From positions 13,964,884 through 14,028,883 of the forward strand of contig CM040753.1 of NCBI GenBank assembly GCA_022829145.1: a stretch of DNA of 64,000 bases, given 5' to 3'. Shown piece after piece: positions 23,575 through 36,016 of this stretch. Source of the DNA: Albula goreensis. Lineage: Eukaryota; Chordata; Actinopteri; Albuliformes; Albulidae. The position numbers and the translations under genes are program-made. Each line of letters starts with the position of its first letter. Positions within the stretch are counted from its first letter, which is position 1. Below the pieces are notes generated by a model. That model did no database searches, was not told where the DNA came from, and saw only the letters and a list, made by a program, of their open reading frames with translations.

Positions 23575-23670
23575 AACACAAACTTTCTATCAGAGGCCTT
23601 CTTCCCTACCAATTCTTCGGCTGTAGATACTCTTGATCCCTTCTTCAACCTCCATGAGATTATTGCCAAG
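23575..23670 (+). CDS. naaladl2: naaladl2 internal exon B
   Basis: This 96-bp exon (32 codons, phase 0 at both ends) is preceded by a strong pyrimidine tract and CCCCTACAG and followed by GTAAGA. The peptide begins NTNFLSEAFFPTNSSAVD and ends NLHEIIAK. The FLSEA and LDPFFNLHE blocks are characteristic of NAALADL2. In an ungapped alignment anchored on the Asp-Pro pair, the position of the GCPII zinc ligand His553 is taken by Glu7, and no histidine is nearby. This agrees with the view that NAALADL2 is not an active metallopeptidase. Asn13-Ser-Ser is a possible glycosylation site. Skipping this exon would keep the reading frame. Confidence 0.93.
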
Positions 23671-24496
23671 GTAAGACCATATTCTTATCCTGGAGTCAAA
23701 TGTAACTTTTGTATGAACGCAGCACTCATTAATCAACAATCTACTTTACCGTGTGAGTTGTCCACAGATCCAACTGTTGGTATGAAGGTTTGTTCTTATG
23801 GAATATGTCAAGTCTTTTCTAAAAGCTAACATTATAAGCTTTTGTAAAAGCTAACAGTGTGCTCACACTGGTGTTCATCCTTTTTGCAATACTTCCCATT
23901 TTTATGCAAAGAAGATATCAGACTTAAACCTGCATTCCGCACAGAGATTCAGCCATGCTCACAGACTCTCATTCATCACGGGTAATGTGCACATATTTTT
24001 GGATCAAACATGTCAGTCTGTCATGCAGTTAGTCTATGGTTCAATAATATAGCAATTTATGAAAGGCTTTCCTGTCTTCCTCCTCTATCTTTCTCTGGAA
24101 TACATGTCACATTTGTAAAGCCAAAACGCCTACAACCCCCCCTTCCCTCTCCAAAAAAGAATAGAAAGAAGAAAGACATACACAATATGAAAAATGGTTT
24201 AGGGGGAATTTTGTGGGGGGTATGTTTATTCTAAAGACACCCCCACTTCTTGGTAACCAGGGAAGGGAGGTGTAGGCAGCCAAACAACAGGGAATAATCA
24301 AGGCAAAAGCCTCGACTGTGATGGAGTCAGAACCAGCTTCCTGTTATTTTATTTTTATTTTTTATTTATTTATTTCTCTTTTTCTCCTTCTCTGCCATGT
24401 CAGTCATTCCCCCTATTGTCTTCCTGTGGAGAGAAGTGATCCCTCTGTGTGGCTCCCCCATCGCTCTGACCTCTTCCCTTTGCAAAGAGATAGACA

Positions 24497-24691
24497 CACA
24501 CGCATGCACGCACGCACACATGCACGAGCATGTATATATATGTACACACACACTCTGTCTCACGCTTCACCTCACACACACACACGCACACATGCACACT
24601 CTCTGATCTCTACTTCACACACACACAAGCACACCATCTGACCCCTACCTCACACACACACACACACACATGCACACTGTCTGATCTCTAC

Positions 24692-24735
<44 letters not shown>

Positions 24736-24840
24736 CACACACACACACACACTCTGACCCCTACCTCACACACACACATGCACACCCTCTGATCCCTACC
24801 TCACACACGCACACACACACGTACACACACCATCCAACAG
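24497..24840. repeat. Compound CA-rich tandem array with CTCTGATCYCTACYTCA spacers
   Basis: CA runs alternate with a spacer that reads CTCTGATCTCTACTTCA, ATCTGACCCCTACCTCA or close variants, seen near 24599, 24628, 24677, 24751 and 24786. The spacing varies because the CA runs differ in length. This is a minisatellite built from a microsatellite plus a constant 17-bp word. Confidence 0.85.
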
Positions 24841-25526
24841 GAGGGCTGACCCCAGTGAAACAGGTCCGGGATGTTGACATGTCACTTTATTAAAAGTCAG
24901 CAGTCACTCCCCCGTCTCTCAGACACTGATTGCTTACCGAAAGGCTCCAGCCTGACAGCTCATTTTTCATGCTACCTTCTCTTTGTCTTTAGAAGGACAG
25001 GTTGCATGTTTGGTAAGAAGACAAAGAGAGGGGAAAAACACCTAGCTTCTGCAAACTATTTTTCATCCACCCACAAAGAACCACCCGCCTGGCCTGCATG
25101 TGGCAGAAAGAAATATTATAGTTTTTAAAACCATTTTGTCTCACCACAGCCAAAGTGGTTATGTTTTTTGTCACAAATAATTTCTACTGAATAATAATAG
25201 GAAAGGTGAAGAGACTTCATAATCTGAAAGGAAATGACAGAAAACACAAAGCAGAAAATGTGAGAATGAGATTTCAGCCAAATGGACCAGTTATTTTTAA
25301 AACTGAAAATATTATTGGGATGCCCACTATTTTTTTCTGAGTTTAGAGTCCAGACAAGTTTTGTAAAAAAAAAAAGGGAGAGGATAAATTTAGAATTCAA
25401 AGAAGAGAATTGGAAATGTCAAAATACCACACTTCTCAGAACAGTGGACAGAAGGTTTGGAAACTTTATTGAATAACAAAAAGAAAATTCTCTTTCACAT
25501 CATTTTGTGCCCTCTTTCAAAGACAC

Positions 25527-25556
25527 TTGTACACCCACATACACACACTTAAGCAT

Positions 25557-25628
<72 letters not shown>

Positions 25629-25638
25629 ACAAACATAA

Positions 25639-25666
<28 letters not shown>
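25527..25666. repeat. (CA)n microsatellite
   Basis: A nearly perfect CA run from 25558 to 25622 is followed by ACATACACACAAACATAAAC and a second CA run to about 25666. The open frame across it is low complexity. Confidence 0.95.
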
Positions 25667-25670
<4 letters not shown>

Positions 25671-27476
25671 AGTGTTGTCAGAAAAACAATGAAAAGGAAG
25701 AAGAGAGTCTTACCCAGAGACCATTTTAGATCTCCAGGGACTGCAGGGAAGAGGATATGTATCTGCTGGATCCCATCCGCAGCAACATGGAGAGAATAAG
25801 AATCATTTTAGAAATCCACACCTTTTCAAACACAGAACTTATTTTTATTGACAAATCCTGAAGAAAAATATCTTCATTCACTTCCCTTGACTTGGAATGT
25901 TTAACAGGTTTGCACATTTCTCAAGGTTTCTCAAGGTAGGATGTCAAAAAGCACAGTCTTTGCCAATCAGATTTGAGTATTCTATGGCCTAACACATGGG
26001 CAGCCTTGTTGCTGGAAGTGTAAGATCATTTCACCTTTTTGGTCCATCTGAGCTATTATGAATGAGGAATGAGAGGTGAAACCTTTTCTCCCAAGCACAT
26101 TGTCACCTGCTGTCATTAAGCCTGATTATTAATGACATTATAGATATGGCTTCAAATGGAGCGATAACCAGAAACATTTCCACCACTCCAGGATTTGATG
26201 GCCTGTCTAGAGAAACCGTATACTACACAGATAAGATGTAGTTCCAGCAGAAGTGACTTTATCACAGCTCAAAATCTCAAATTTCAAATAACCATTCCAA
26301 TAACTTAGTTACTGAAAATAACAACAAAAATGTATTACATTAACAGCGATAACGTAGTACAACAACAATTTTGTTTCATTTTTGTTTGTGTGTTGGATCA
26401 GATCTTTTGCAAGTGGCTGTTTTATTAGTGCAAGAAAACGCTTGAGGCTGTGTTAAAAAAAAAAAAAACACTTCAGGCTTCACCATTGGGCTGTCATTGG
26501 ACAATAACTGTCCCATTTCAAATTCAAATAACTACAGATCCCATCATCCTTTATTCCTTATGTAATGACCAAGTAAATATACTTTATCTTGTATATGTGG
26601 TATGTGGAAAATGGAACATATTTTGTTTTGGATGTAAATATTCAAATGTTCTTTAATCTTCAGTCACTTTCTGCTTGTTAGTCTTATAAGGGCTGTCTCA
26701 TCAAATTGTTACAACTGTTTAAAGCACTGTGTGTAATATAGCTGCCAAGGCTTTGGGTATGAAAGCCATTAAAATAATTAAGCCTTCCCAAGATAAACAT
26801 TTAAGGCTCTTTTTTATGTGATAGGAGATTTTTGATATGTTTCAAGGCAGTACATGGGGGCTGGCATAATCTTTATTTTCTAATAATCAAGATTATTTAA
26901 CTTATTTTAGATAACTTATTATAATTATGTCTCAGAAATTAAACAATTCCTTCACATTATCACATTGTAATATTCTTCATGGTTATTGCTTATTCATCAA
27001 AGAAATGGTGAACAGGATCATAAGTCACACTGGAAATGCACAGTGCTCTGCATGTTTCCACTTTGTTCCCTTATGCACACAATATTCATGTAATAACTGT
27101 GTGATCATTAATTGACCAAAAATTAACCAAATTAACTTTATTTTATTCACATTGTTGCTGCTCTAATTTTTTTTTGTCCAGAATGAGAGGGATCGAAAAT
27201 GATTTTGAGTTGGTTGGGGGAAGGCCATTATGTCTGTTCAGCCATTATGTCTTGCCAGTGCAGATAAAATCCCCTGGGTTCCTGCAGAGTGTTGGTGCGA
27301 TGGGTGTAGCACTGGGCCGCTGCCCCCTGGGATGGCTATGGCCGACTGCATTTCTCTTTTTTCTTGCTTAGGAAAGCCAGGGGATTTCTCATTCACTGCC
27401 TCCCCACACGTATTGTGCCTAGGAGCAGCTGTTGGGATGTTATGGCTCCTGAGCAGTTTTCCCCTTACACTGGCAA

Positions 27477-27782
27477 CCCAGAGCTAGCATTGACTACAGA
27501 ATGCTCCAAACATGGTGGTCTAGTCCACAGCTGGCATTGACCACAGAGGGCCCAAAACACACAAAAGCTCTGGTCCAGAGCTGGCATTGACCAAACAGGG
27601 TCCCAAAAATTCATACGCTCTGGTTCAGAGCTGGCATTACCATAGAGTAACCCAAACACACAGATGCTCTCATCCAGAGCTGGCATTACCAAAGAGTACC
27701 CCAAACACATAGATGCTCTCATCCAGATCTGGCATAGACCAAAGTTGGTCCCAGACATACATATGCTCTGGTCCAGATGTGA
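27477..27782. repeat. About 50-bp minisatellite, 6 copies
   Basis: Units begin CCAGAGCTGGCATT(G)ACCA and end (A)TGCTCT(G/C)(G/A)T. Lengths are about 47, 50, 50, 49, 49 and 50 bp. The array is flanked by unique DNA. The minus-strand frame 27465-27830 is a by-product of the roughly 17-codon period. Confidence 0.9.
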
Positions 27783-30700
27783 TGCAGTATATCCACCAAT
27801 TTTCAGGGAAATTCCTTTGTGGGTACACATAATTAGGTAGCATGTTTGAGGAATTCAACAATTTAGTGGCTGTGAGAAGTGCATAAGGCAACCAAATCCA
27901 CCATTAGATTGCTACTGGCCAAGGAAGCTAGAGGATTTATGTCTATCAGAGAATGATCAGCTGGATTTCTGACTGTTCTGTGGTTATTTCCTGTGACCAC
28001 CTCATGGTGGATAAATTCGGTGCCTTTGTGCATAATTTTGCATAATTCCTACAATTCAAAATGCAGGGCACTTTGTTTAGCCCTATCCTTGTACCATTTG
28101 TTTTGATATGTCTCTGGTAGGAATTTAAGTTTTTTTTAGCTTTTATTTTGCTTTGTCTTTTAAGATTATGTCTATTGAGAATAAATTATGTACAATTTAT
28201 TAAACAAATTGCAATTTATAAAAACTGGCATCACACCTAACAAATTCAAACCTATAAAAAATCCTGCTCAATAAATTCTAAGTTTATGGAAAGCTATGAA
28301 AATGCTATGAAAAATGAAGCTACAAAATTCATGGGAAAATGTTTAAAAAGGTATTACAGATATATTCATATTTATGATTAATTCAGTCACAAATGTAGTA
28401 GTTATAATGTGCAAAGTAACTCAATCACTTCTGCCATCAATCTAGGTCCATACAAAATAAATAATAAAACTGAAATAAATGCTAAATGGAATCCGTGAAC
28501 ATGCACAAATGTATTTAGTTTATTCATTTAATCTTTCTCTTAAAAGTCTCTGTCTTTCTTCACTATGAGATTTGAGCATTCTAACATCACTCATTTGTAC
28601 ATGTTTAATAGAGGAAGGTCATCATACATAGTTTTAGCACTGAGGTATTTCAATTTAAGTAAAAATGAGTCAGCTTCACCTGAAGTTACTTGTTGGATGT
28701 GTTAAAAACTGCACAGATGTTCTCATGTCTCATATGTATAGTTAAGAAGTGTAGGAAGCAAATTGGCGTATTATGCTAAATTGCTACTTGCTTCACCTTT
28801 TTGGGATCTTAACCAGACATTGCAATGCTTTCTCAGATAGAGACGACTGTGCTTGATTTTGATGAAAATGGGTGTGGCAACCATGTGATATTATTTATTT
28901 GGTGAATTGAAGCAACATTTTTGTTTTGGACAGAAAATGTCCTTGGTCCTTGTTAAGAGGTCCCCTCGGGTTGAATCCTCACCCTGTCTGTGTTGGCCTC
29001 AAGCAGAAAGAAAAAAATGATCACTCATTCGCATATGTGCTATTGTGTCATCCCTTTGTCCCCTCGTCTCCCAGAAAAACTCTCAGGAGAAGACCCTGCT
29101 GGCTTAGGGAGAAAAGGACAGGTATGTTCATGGCCCCAGTCAGTATGAGTAAAGACCCCATTAACCTTCTCTGGATAGACTGATATGGGGAATAGGGAGC
29201 AGAGAAGGAGAGAGAATGGGGCCAACATGAGGACAGAGGTGAAGTTGTCATGAAGGATGAGGAGAAGGAAGAGGTGGAGGAGATGCTTTAAAAACTGGCG
29301 TTGAGCGAAGTGTTTAATTTTGGAGGGTTAAAATGCCTTCTGCGTGCAGTGACGCGGGATTGGGTGGGATGGGATGGGGTGTCACTGAAGAGGAGGCTTG
29401 TCAGGCAGAAGTGTAGGCAGCCTTTGGACCGTGGCAGAGAAGAGATGAAAACAGCCAGACAGAAGTGGGGTAGCTGTATCGTATCAGGACAGGTAGAGTG
29501 ATTGGAGAAGAGATGGCCGGGCACAGAGGGCGAGACTGCATTAATGTAATGGCACAGCGGTAGAGGCCAATGGGGACCAGTGCCAGTCCAAAGGTGCTTA
29601 TGGTAGCAACATCTCAATCATCAAGCCCAGACCCTGGTCCAGGGGGCATGCACTCTGAGCCACCTGAGAGATCTCAACCTCACTTACCATAGCAGCAATC
29701 ACCTCCGCTGGGAAGTGGGAGATCGGACATATATAAGTTTCTCAGGGTGTGGTTGGTGCATGTGACTCTTGGTTGAAGTCATCTGCTTTCACCCAACACC
29801 CACCTCCACTGATTTGATGTTGTAGGTCAGCAAATATTTTTTATTTCCCTAAAATGGAAGGGTTCATCACTGAATTAACTATTTTGCTTTTGTCAGGATT
29901 ATAGCACAGAGTTATCAGACTGGCACAGAAGACGAAGGGAAACATGAAAGTGTACAAAGGAAGTATGTGCTTGGATGGTTGTATGTGTTTCTGGGTTTTT
30001 ATTCCTACTGCCATGTAATTTAATTAACCCACCCAAACATTTAAGCTGACATTTTATCTGAATTCCTCAATAAGCTCACAAATGGCAGCAGTAGAGTGTT
30101 CCTGTGTACCCGTGTGGAACAGTTTTGTGTGAGCAAACTGGTACTCATATTCAAATAATTAGTTCATTGAGTCAGTAGACCTTAATGTCCTCCAGGAAAG
30201 GAGAGGGGCCATCCCTGTTTTAGACTCACCATGGTCACACAGACCCAGGTGCCTCTGCAGTCTCTCAGCTCGAATAAGTATCCCTTTGATTGAGTTCATT
30301 GTCTTGTGTATTTAGATTGTGTTCCCTCCACCGAGGTAAATTAGAGGATTAGAACTAAAGCCTGAATAATGGCCCTTAGACATTGAAGGATTCAGATCCA
30401 GGCAGATTCTAATGTAGCCTGGCAGGGACCAGGCAGTCTGGACAGAACAGAATACTTATTTTCAAAACTCCACTGTTGTTCATAATCACTGACTATGGAG
30501 GCTGTAATTTGGTGTGAAGAAGTACTCAGTTTCAACACTGTTTGGTCTATCATTGAAGAACCATCATAGATGAGTAAAAATTCTGTAACTGTTAAAATCT
30601 GAACTGTTTGTTATGCAATATACATAATACTGGTATAAGCATATAAAGTACCTCCATTACCAGTCATGGCAGTTTATTACAGCTGGTGACAAGTTCTGTA

Positions 30701-30857
30701 ACACCATTACAGCATATGCTGTGATCATTAGATTAACTGATAGCATAGTATAGGCTCTACAGCAGAGGGTTCTAAAAAGTTACTATTCTATTAGTGAACA
30801 CACAATAGAGTATGTTATCAAAGCCTTGAAGTAGATATTATTTATAGTCATTTTTTT

Positions 30858-31050
30858 TAGCTGACACTTACAAAGTGACTTACAGTTGATTACAGTTGAT
30901 AGCCAGGAGCCAATCCCCCCTGGGAGCAATGTGGGGTTTGCTCAAGGGCCCAACAGCAATGGTGTTCTTTCTGTGGCTGGACTGGGGCTTGAGCTGCCAA
31001 CCTCAAGGGTCCCAGTCATGTACCTTATCCACGAGGCTACAGGCTGCCCC
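30858..31050 (-). mobile_element. tRNA-derived SINE, minus strand
   Basis: On the minus strand the element opens with a tRNA-like head at 31050-30975: an A-box-like CCTCGTGGATAAGGT, the GACTGGGACCC arm, and a weak B box (GGCAGCTCAAGCCCC). The body holds the family words GGGCCCTTGAGCAAA and ATTGCTCCCAGGGG. The tail is AAGTCACTTTGTAAGTGTCAGCTAAA at 30883-30858. These are hallmarks of a widespread teleost SINE. The tail is 19 bp longer than expected by a small TTACAGTTGA duplication. The family name is not assigned. Confidence 0.8.
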
Positions 31051-31187
31051 ACACATGACAGGGAAAACAACCCGCTCTGCACTCACGGTGTTAAAATTAG
31101 AATGGTGGGATGGGAATGCTGACCAATTTCAAATGGACGGGTGAACTTTTAAGTAAGTTCCCCTAGCAACGAGAACATCCATAGCTT

Positions 31188-31468
31188 CAGAGCTGCTCTG
31201 ACAGTGGCTGTTCGCACGCATAAGAGCAACTCTGCCAGTGACTGTTCATATGCATCAGAGCGATCTGTCAGTGACTGTTCATATGCATCAGAGCCACTCT
31301 GTCAGTGACTGTTCATACGCATCAGAGCCACTCTGTCAGTGACTGTTCATACGCATCAGAGCCACTCTGTCAGTGACTGTTCATACACATTAGAGAGATT
31401 CTGTTAGTGACTGTTTATACTCATCATTAGCACCAGAGCCACTCTGTTAGTGACTGTACACATCAGAG
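31188..31468. repeat. 33-34 bp minisatellite, 8 copies
   Basis: The unit is CAGAGCCACTCTGTCAGTGA followed by CTGTTCATACGCAT. The central three copies are nearly identical, while outer copies diverge, and one (around 31386-31431) has a 9-10 bp insertion. Well-conserved central units suggest recent turnover. Confidence 0.93.
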
Positions 31469-33319
31469 GCGTATGTTGGTCTTCTCATTATAGACGTTGA
31501 TTGGTTTCCTTGTCAAGGCTGCCATGTGTAACTCTCCAAGATATTCATTAGGCTGTGAGGAACAATTGCAGAAATGGCTTCACTTGTATATTTCACACTT
31601 GGGTGAGTCTTTCTTCCATAAGTAATTCAAGGAGAGATAAAGCTGGTCCCAGAAGGGAAAGTTTAAACCATTCAAACTTCTCTGTGTGTTTCAAGTTTAT
31701 CATCTACATTAATGCATTAACCAAAATGCATATGAAAGAATTTAGCAAAGTAGCCTTTTCTGCTATGTAGTCAGATTTTTTTGGTCTCTCATGTGGAAAA
31801 TTATATACTGTTGACGAGTCTGAATGGTGATTTTTTTTTTTTTACTTGTGGCTATGTGTATTATTTTGACATATTTCTACATTATTCACACACACTCCAA
31901 ACTCCGCTGGATGTGCATTTCTCACCTTAAAAGATGCAAATGACTCCTTGCCCTCTCGTTAATTTAAATGAGAGAATTTCCCCCGAGTTCCAGAAATGTG
32001 CTGGCTGCAGCAGTACAGCATGCTGCCACTGCTTAGCCCAGTGTTTATAGAGATGGGCAGAACCCTGAGGGATACATGGATTGAAGTAAAGTGATTGGTC
32101 AAGGCTTTCACCTTTTTGGCTCCAGCAGTTTTGCGCTTTGAGGACTCTGCCGATCCACACCATTGTGGATCCTCTCATCCAGACCACTGCCGTAATGTTG
32201 GAGTTTATTGCACTCTAATGTAAAACCTGATAAGTAATTTGTCTTGACATGCTAGGGTTTTTACTCCCCCTCCTGATGGCAGTCTTTGGACCTGCTCCTT
32301 CTTTCACCTGAGTAGCCTGACTGCCATCCACACTTATGAGACACTAAGCCCTGCTGACGGGCGCTGTAACAGAGGAGTGTAATTTGTCCGAAGATCCAAG
32401 CCTGTCCAGCTCTTGTCTCCTCGGTTCCGGTGCAGCTTGTACACACAGCTCATCCATCATGGCAAATCATTAGACCCCTGCGGAGCTCGGAATGCTCAGT
32501 TCAATGAGAATTCAAAAACATCAAAAGTTAAAGTGGCATGGCACACAGGATTCAATGTGCCTTCCTGTACTTTACATATTACCTTGATCCATCATTTTCA
32601 GGATGCCCCCAGAGTGGAAGAGACATTCAAAAATATTTATTTCTCTTTTCTTGGTAATGTGTTATACATTAACCATTATCTGTACATTGTGTATGGCAGT
32701 TTTGGTAATGACCATCCCATTTCATTCTTGAAGCCCTCCAAACCAACACAAGCACTAATACTCTTCCTAGAATCTTTGTCTTAGACCAGTTCTTTGCTTC
32801 TTCTTTGTATCTATTAATTTATTAATAAGTTCTTATTTATATGAATTAATTTATGTCAGTAACAAATGTGTGTTATTTAAATCTGTGAAGACTGAAACAT
32901 AATTTTTTTCTTCATTAATCTGTGTTAATAGTTGTTATTTAAAAATATGTCACCTCAGTAAGTCAAAAAAGCCACCAAAGAGACAAAACATAACCTTTAA
33001 CTGGGAAGAATTCACTTTTTATGAAATTATTAAAAGATATGTAGAAACTCAAACCCAGTCATGACATCTGGAAAAAGTCTTCTGGGAAAAGACAGTCTCA
33101 TAGTCTAAGACTCATATTTTATTTTTCTGCAAGGTATCCAGTCTGTACAATTTAGAAACATGTAGAAATAATAACTGTAATAACATTAAAAAATTGCATT
33201 CATCATCACAACAGAGCATGATACTTCTATTTTACTGAAGTATGTTTTAACATTCATTTCTGTTCAGTGGAATTGATATTCTCAATTTCTTAAAAAAAAA
33301 ATTCTGCATTCAGAATTTA

Positions 33320-33350
33320 CAATATGTATGCAATATGTGCATACATATTG
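33320..33350. other. Perfect hairpin, 13-bp arms with 5-base loop
   Basis: CAATATGTATGCA (33320-33332) is the exact reverse complement of TGCATACATATTG (33338-33350), with loop ATATG. There is no T-run after it and no known RNA. It could be a chance AT-rich cruciform. Confidence 0.8.
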
Positions 33351-33689
33351 CAATATGTGTATTTGACTTAGTTTTATATTGAGGTCCTAATATTGATCAT
33401 GTGTGTCACTGCCTGAATCGAGTGGATGTACAGTGGGTAGACAAAACAACAGAAAAGCCAATCAGTACATGAATAGTTAGTGACTCATAAGGAGCTGGTT
33501 TGTCTTTTGCCTTAAGAACTGATTAAAGCCTTTTTTAAATGCAGTTATGCAATATTTAAACTGCTTCTCCTACGTCTTTGAGAGACGACAAAGGTTAAAT
33601 TCTTAGTTGAGGGCTTTCTCCAAACACAAACCCATTAAATTTAGAACAGGAGATGAAAGAATTCAGAAATTCTGAATGATTTTGAGTCA

Positions 33690-34330
33690 GACCTCTCTTA
33701 GTTGTCAAGTTCTGAGAGAACCAACATTGTCAACCGTATAATGTTTGTTGCTGATGTTTCTAGCCCAACTCTCTTTACAGAGCATGATACTGACATGGAT
33801 GACATCATTCCAATTAAACAGTCTGATTGCAGGGTAAATCCATAGAAACATTCTTACTTTGCAAAGGAAGGAAGGTAATTTATATGTTGGGACGCAACAT
33901 TACTGAGCCTAGTTCAAGTGCTTGGAGCTCCCCCTGTTTGCCGATAAATAAATCTGAAGGCATTTTCTGTTTTATAAAGGGGTAAATGCAGTAATCAAAC
34001 CAGACTTATCTCTCCTTCCAATGGATTATTGTACAGATTGTGTGGGTTCTGCCACCTTCATCAGCAAATTCGATCTGCTAAAAGGCTATTGACAAGTCCC
34101 CCTATCTGATTGTGCAGAGGAGATCTCTGCATCTCTTATACCTGACAATTTCCTACAGTTCACAGTCATCACAGTCATTTTGGGATGCGCAATCACCTGA
34201 TACCCAAAATGCATCAGTTTTGTGGGTTGCCAGGTTGTGAGGCTTACTGGACTGACCATGTTTTGGTTTTCTTTTGTACAAAGTGTGTGCACACACACAC
34301 CACTGTTAGACCAAGTCCCTTTGATAGACA
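33690..34330 (+). pseudogene. Degraded Ty3/Gypsy reverse transcriptase fragment
   Basis: Across the plus-strand frames, RT landmarks appear in order. They are an IPIKQSDCRVNP-like entry segment (about 33805-33840), a GAPPVCR remnant of the SPW.SP block (about 33930), and a long block 34035-34160 with CVGSATFISKFDLLKGY, a stop where Trp is expected, then QVPLSD and an ISAS..PDNFLQF block. There are several stops and frameshifts, and the catalytic D-D box is not recognisable. No LTR or integrase is seen. The sequence differs from the relic at 14985-15830, so at least two Gypsy lineages have left fossils here. Confidence 0.82.
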
Positions 34331-34977
34331 GACACGCAACTTGGGGCCGAAGGGGCAGGGTTACAACACAGCATTGCATATCAGCATTGTTGAATTATAT
34401 CTTACTGAGTACCTTAAGGGTAATTAATTAAGCAAATTAATTAAATATCGACTCCAGACCGCTGAGTGTATGATTTTTGCAATCAAATGTATTTTTCAGA
34501 GAGTCATTTGACTTTGACAAAATACATCTAATGGGTCACGGTTTGGTATAAACTCAATTGGGTATCAAACATTAAAATGACCAAAATATGGCATAAAACT
34601 TTGCAAAAACAGCATGTTAAATAAATGACTAGATGGTATTATTCAAAACTGAGTGAACAAAACACACCCATTTAGCATGGATCATATCCATATAAAGGAC
34701 AGTATAAGGTAAAGGGGGGGGTGTGATTGTGACTGAACAACACACAATATGTCATCTAAGTTGTTTTAAATATGTAATTGATACTTATTTTTTATTTATG
34801 TATATTTTTTTCTTTAGTTTATAGGTGTAGCATGCTTCTTGGTAGTTAGGTCTAACTTGGGCTGTTATCTGTAAAATCAAGACTATAGGCTTTATGCTTA
34901 AACTTTAGAGATAGGACTGAATAGACAACACCATCCAATGTGAATGGATGTCACAATTTACAAGTTTGGTCCACTAT

Positions 34978-35325
34978 TCCCTCTCCCTATTCTATCTCTG
35001 TATCACTTTCTCTCTCCTGCCTCCTCTCCTACCCCCACTTCCTTACTCACTCTTTCCCTCTCTCTCATTACCCCTCTCTATATCTCTCCCTTACCTGCTC
35101 TCTCGCCTTTTCTCATTCTCATTTTCCTTTGTCTCCCTTACCCTCTTTCCTTCTCTCTCAATCTCTCCATCTCTATTCTTCTCTCTCTCAATCTCTGTCT
35201 CCCTCTCCTTCGATTCCTCCTCCTCTCTTGCTGCTGCTCTCCTCACTCTGGCTCTCCCCCACTCCCTCACTCTACCTCTTTTCCTCTCTCCCTTTCCCTC
35301 ATTTTCCTCTCTCCATTTCCCCAAG
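34978..35325 (+). repeat. Polypyrimidine tract, about 350 bp
   Basis: The plus strand is almost free of G for about 350 bases, made of CTCTCT, CCCTCT and TTCTCT words with sparse A. All three plus frames are open for long distances because stop codons cannot form easily. These frames are compositional artefacts. The tract could adopt triplex (H-DNA) structure. Confidence 0.9.
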
Positions 35326-35854
35326 CAGGACCATTGAGAAGCACTGTTTTTATGACAAGGATAGATCCTCTTCAGTGTGAGGTTCGCTGGTTGTGTGAGG
35401 AGGAAAGGTCCTCCTCGGTTGGCTTGGCAGAGGTGGTTAGTCAAAAAGAACCCAATAGAAAAAAGAACTTGATTGGCTCATCCATCACAATTGTGGAGAG
35501 GCTGATCAGTGGTGGGAGCTGGGGGGGACGCGACTGGAATTCAGAAAAATCAAAGGCGAGGCAATCGAGCGGGAGATGATTGGCAGCAGCCTGAGAGGTG
35601 TCATTTTTATTGTGGTTTTAGGAAATTACATATGAGGCCTGGGTCTCGCAGCTCCTCGGGGACCTGTCAGTAATGTTTATTAAATAGTTCCGTCATACCA
35701 TCTCCCACATAGTTCTGGATGTTTCCGCAAAGACTGCAGCTGCCAGAGAACAAGAAATCCTGAACACCCCACACCTACAAAGCATACAAACACACACACC
35801 TTACATCTTTACTACTTCTAATAGGCCTGATTTTACTTTGGACAAAAAGTCTGC

Positions 35855-36016
35855 TCGTTGGAATCACAGCTAAGGCACTGATGTTGTACCCTTGAGCTTC
35901 TGAAACATTTCCTCAAATAATTTACCCAGATCTGCCCAAAGTAAATATCCCCACTGTATTGTTTAAAAAGTGGAAGTCACTCTTGAGCAGCAGGTCTGCT
36001 AAATGGCCTAAATGTA
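35855..36016 (+). mobile_element. tRNA-derived SINE, plus strand, degraded
   Basis: A B-box-like GTTGGAATCACAGC is followed by AAGGCACTGATGTTGTACCC, TTGAGC, and a tail AAGTCACTCTTGAGCAGCAG plus GTCTGCTAAATGGCCTAAATG. The word order matches the SINE at 57045-57200, but the middle has diverged and the A-box part of the head is missing or unrecognisable. Confidence 0.7.

Noticed and set aside
27465-27830. 121-codon minus-strand frame with repeated CVFW/WSMPALD words
   Set aside because: It is explained by the 50-bp minisatellite; unit lengths vary and there is no independent coding signal.
34940-35579. Three overlapping plus-strand open frames of 129-211 codons, Ser/Leu/Pro-rich
   Set aside because: The polypyrimidine tract cannot easily form stop codons, so long frames are expected by composition.
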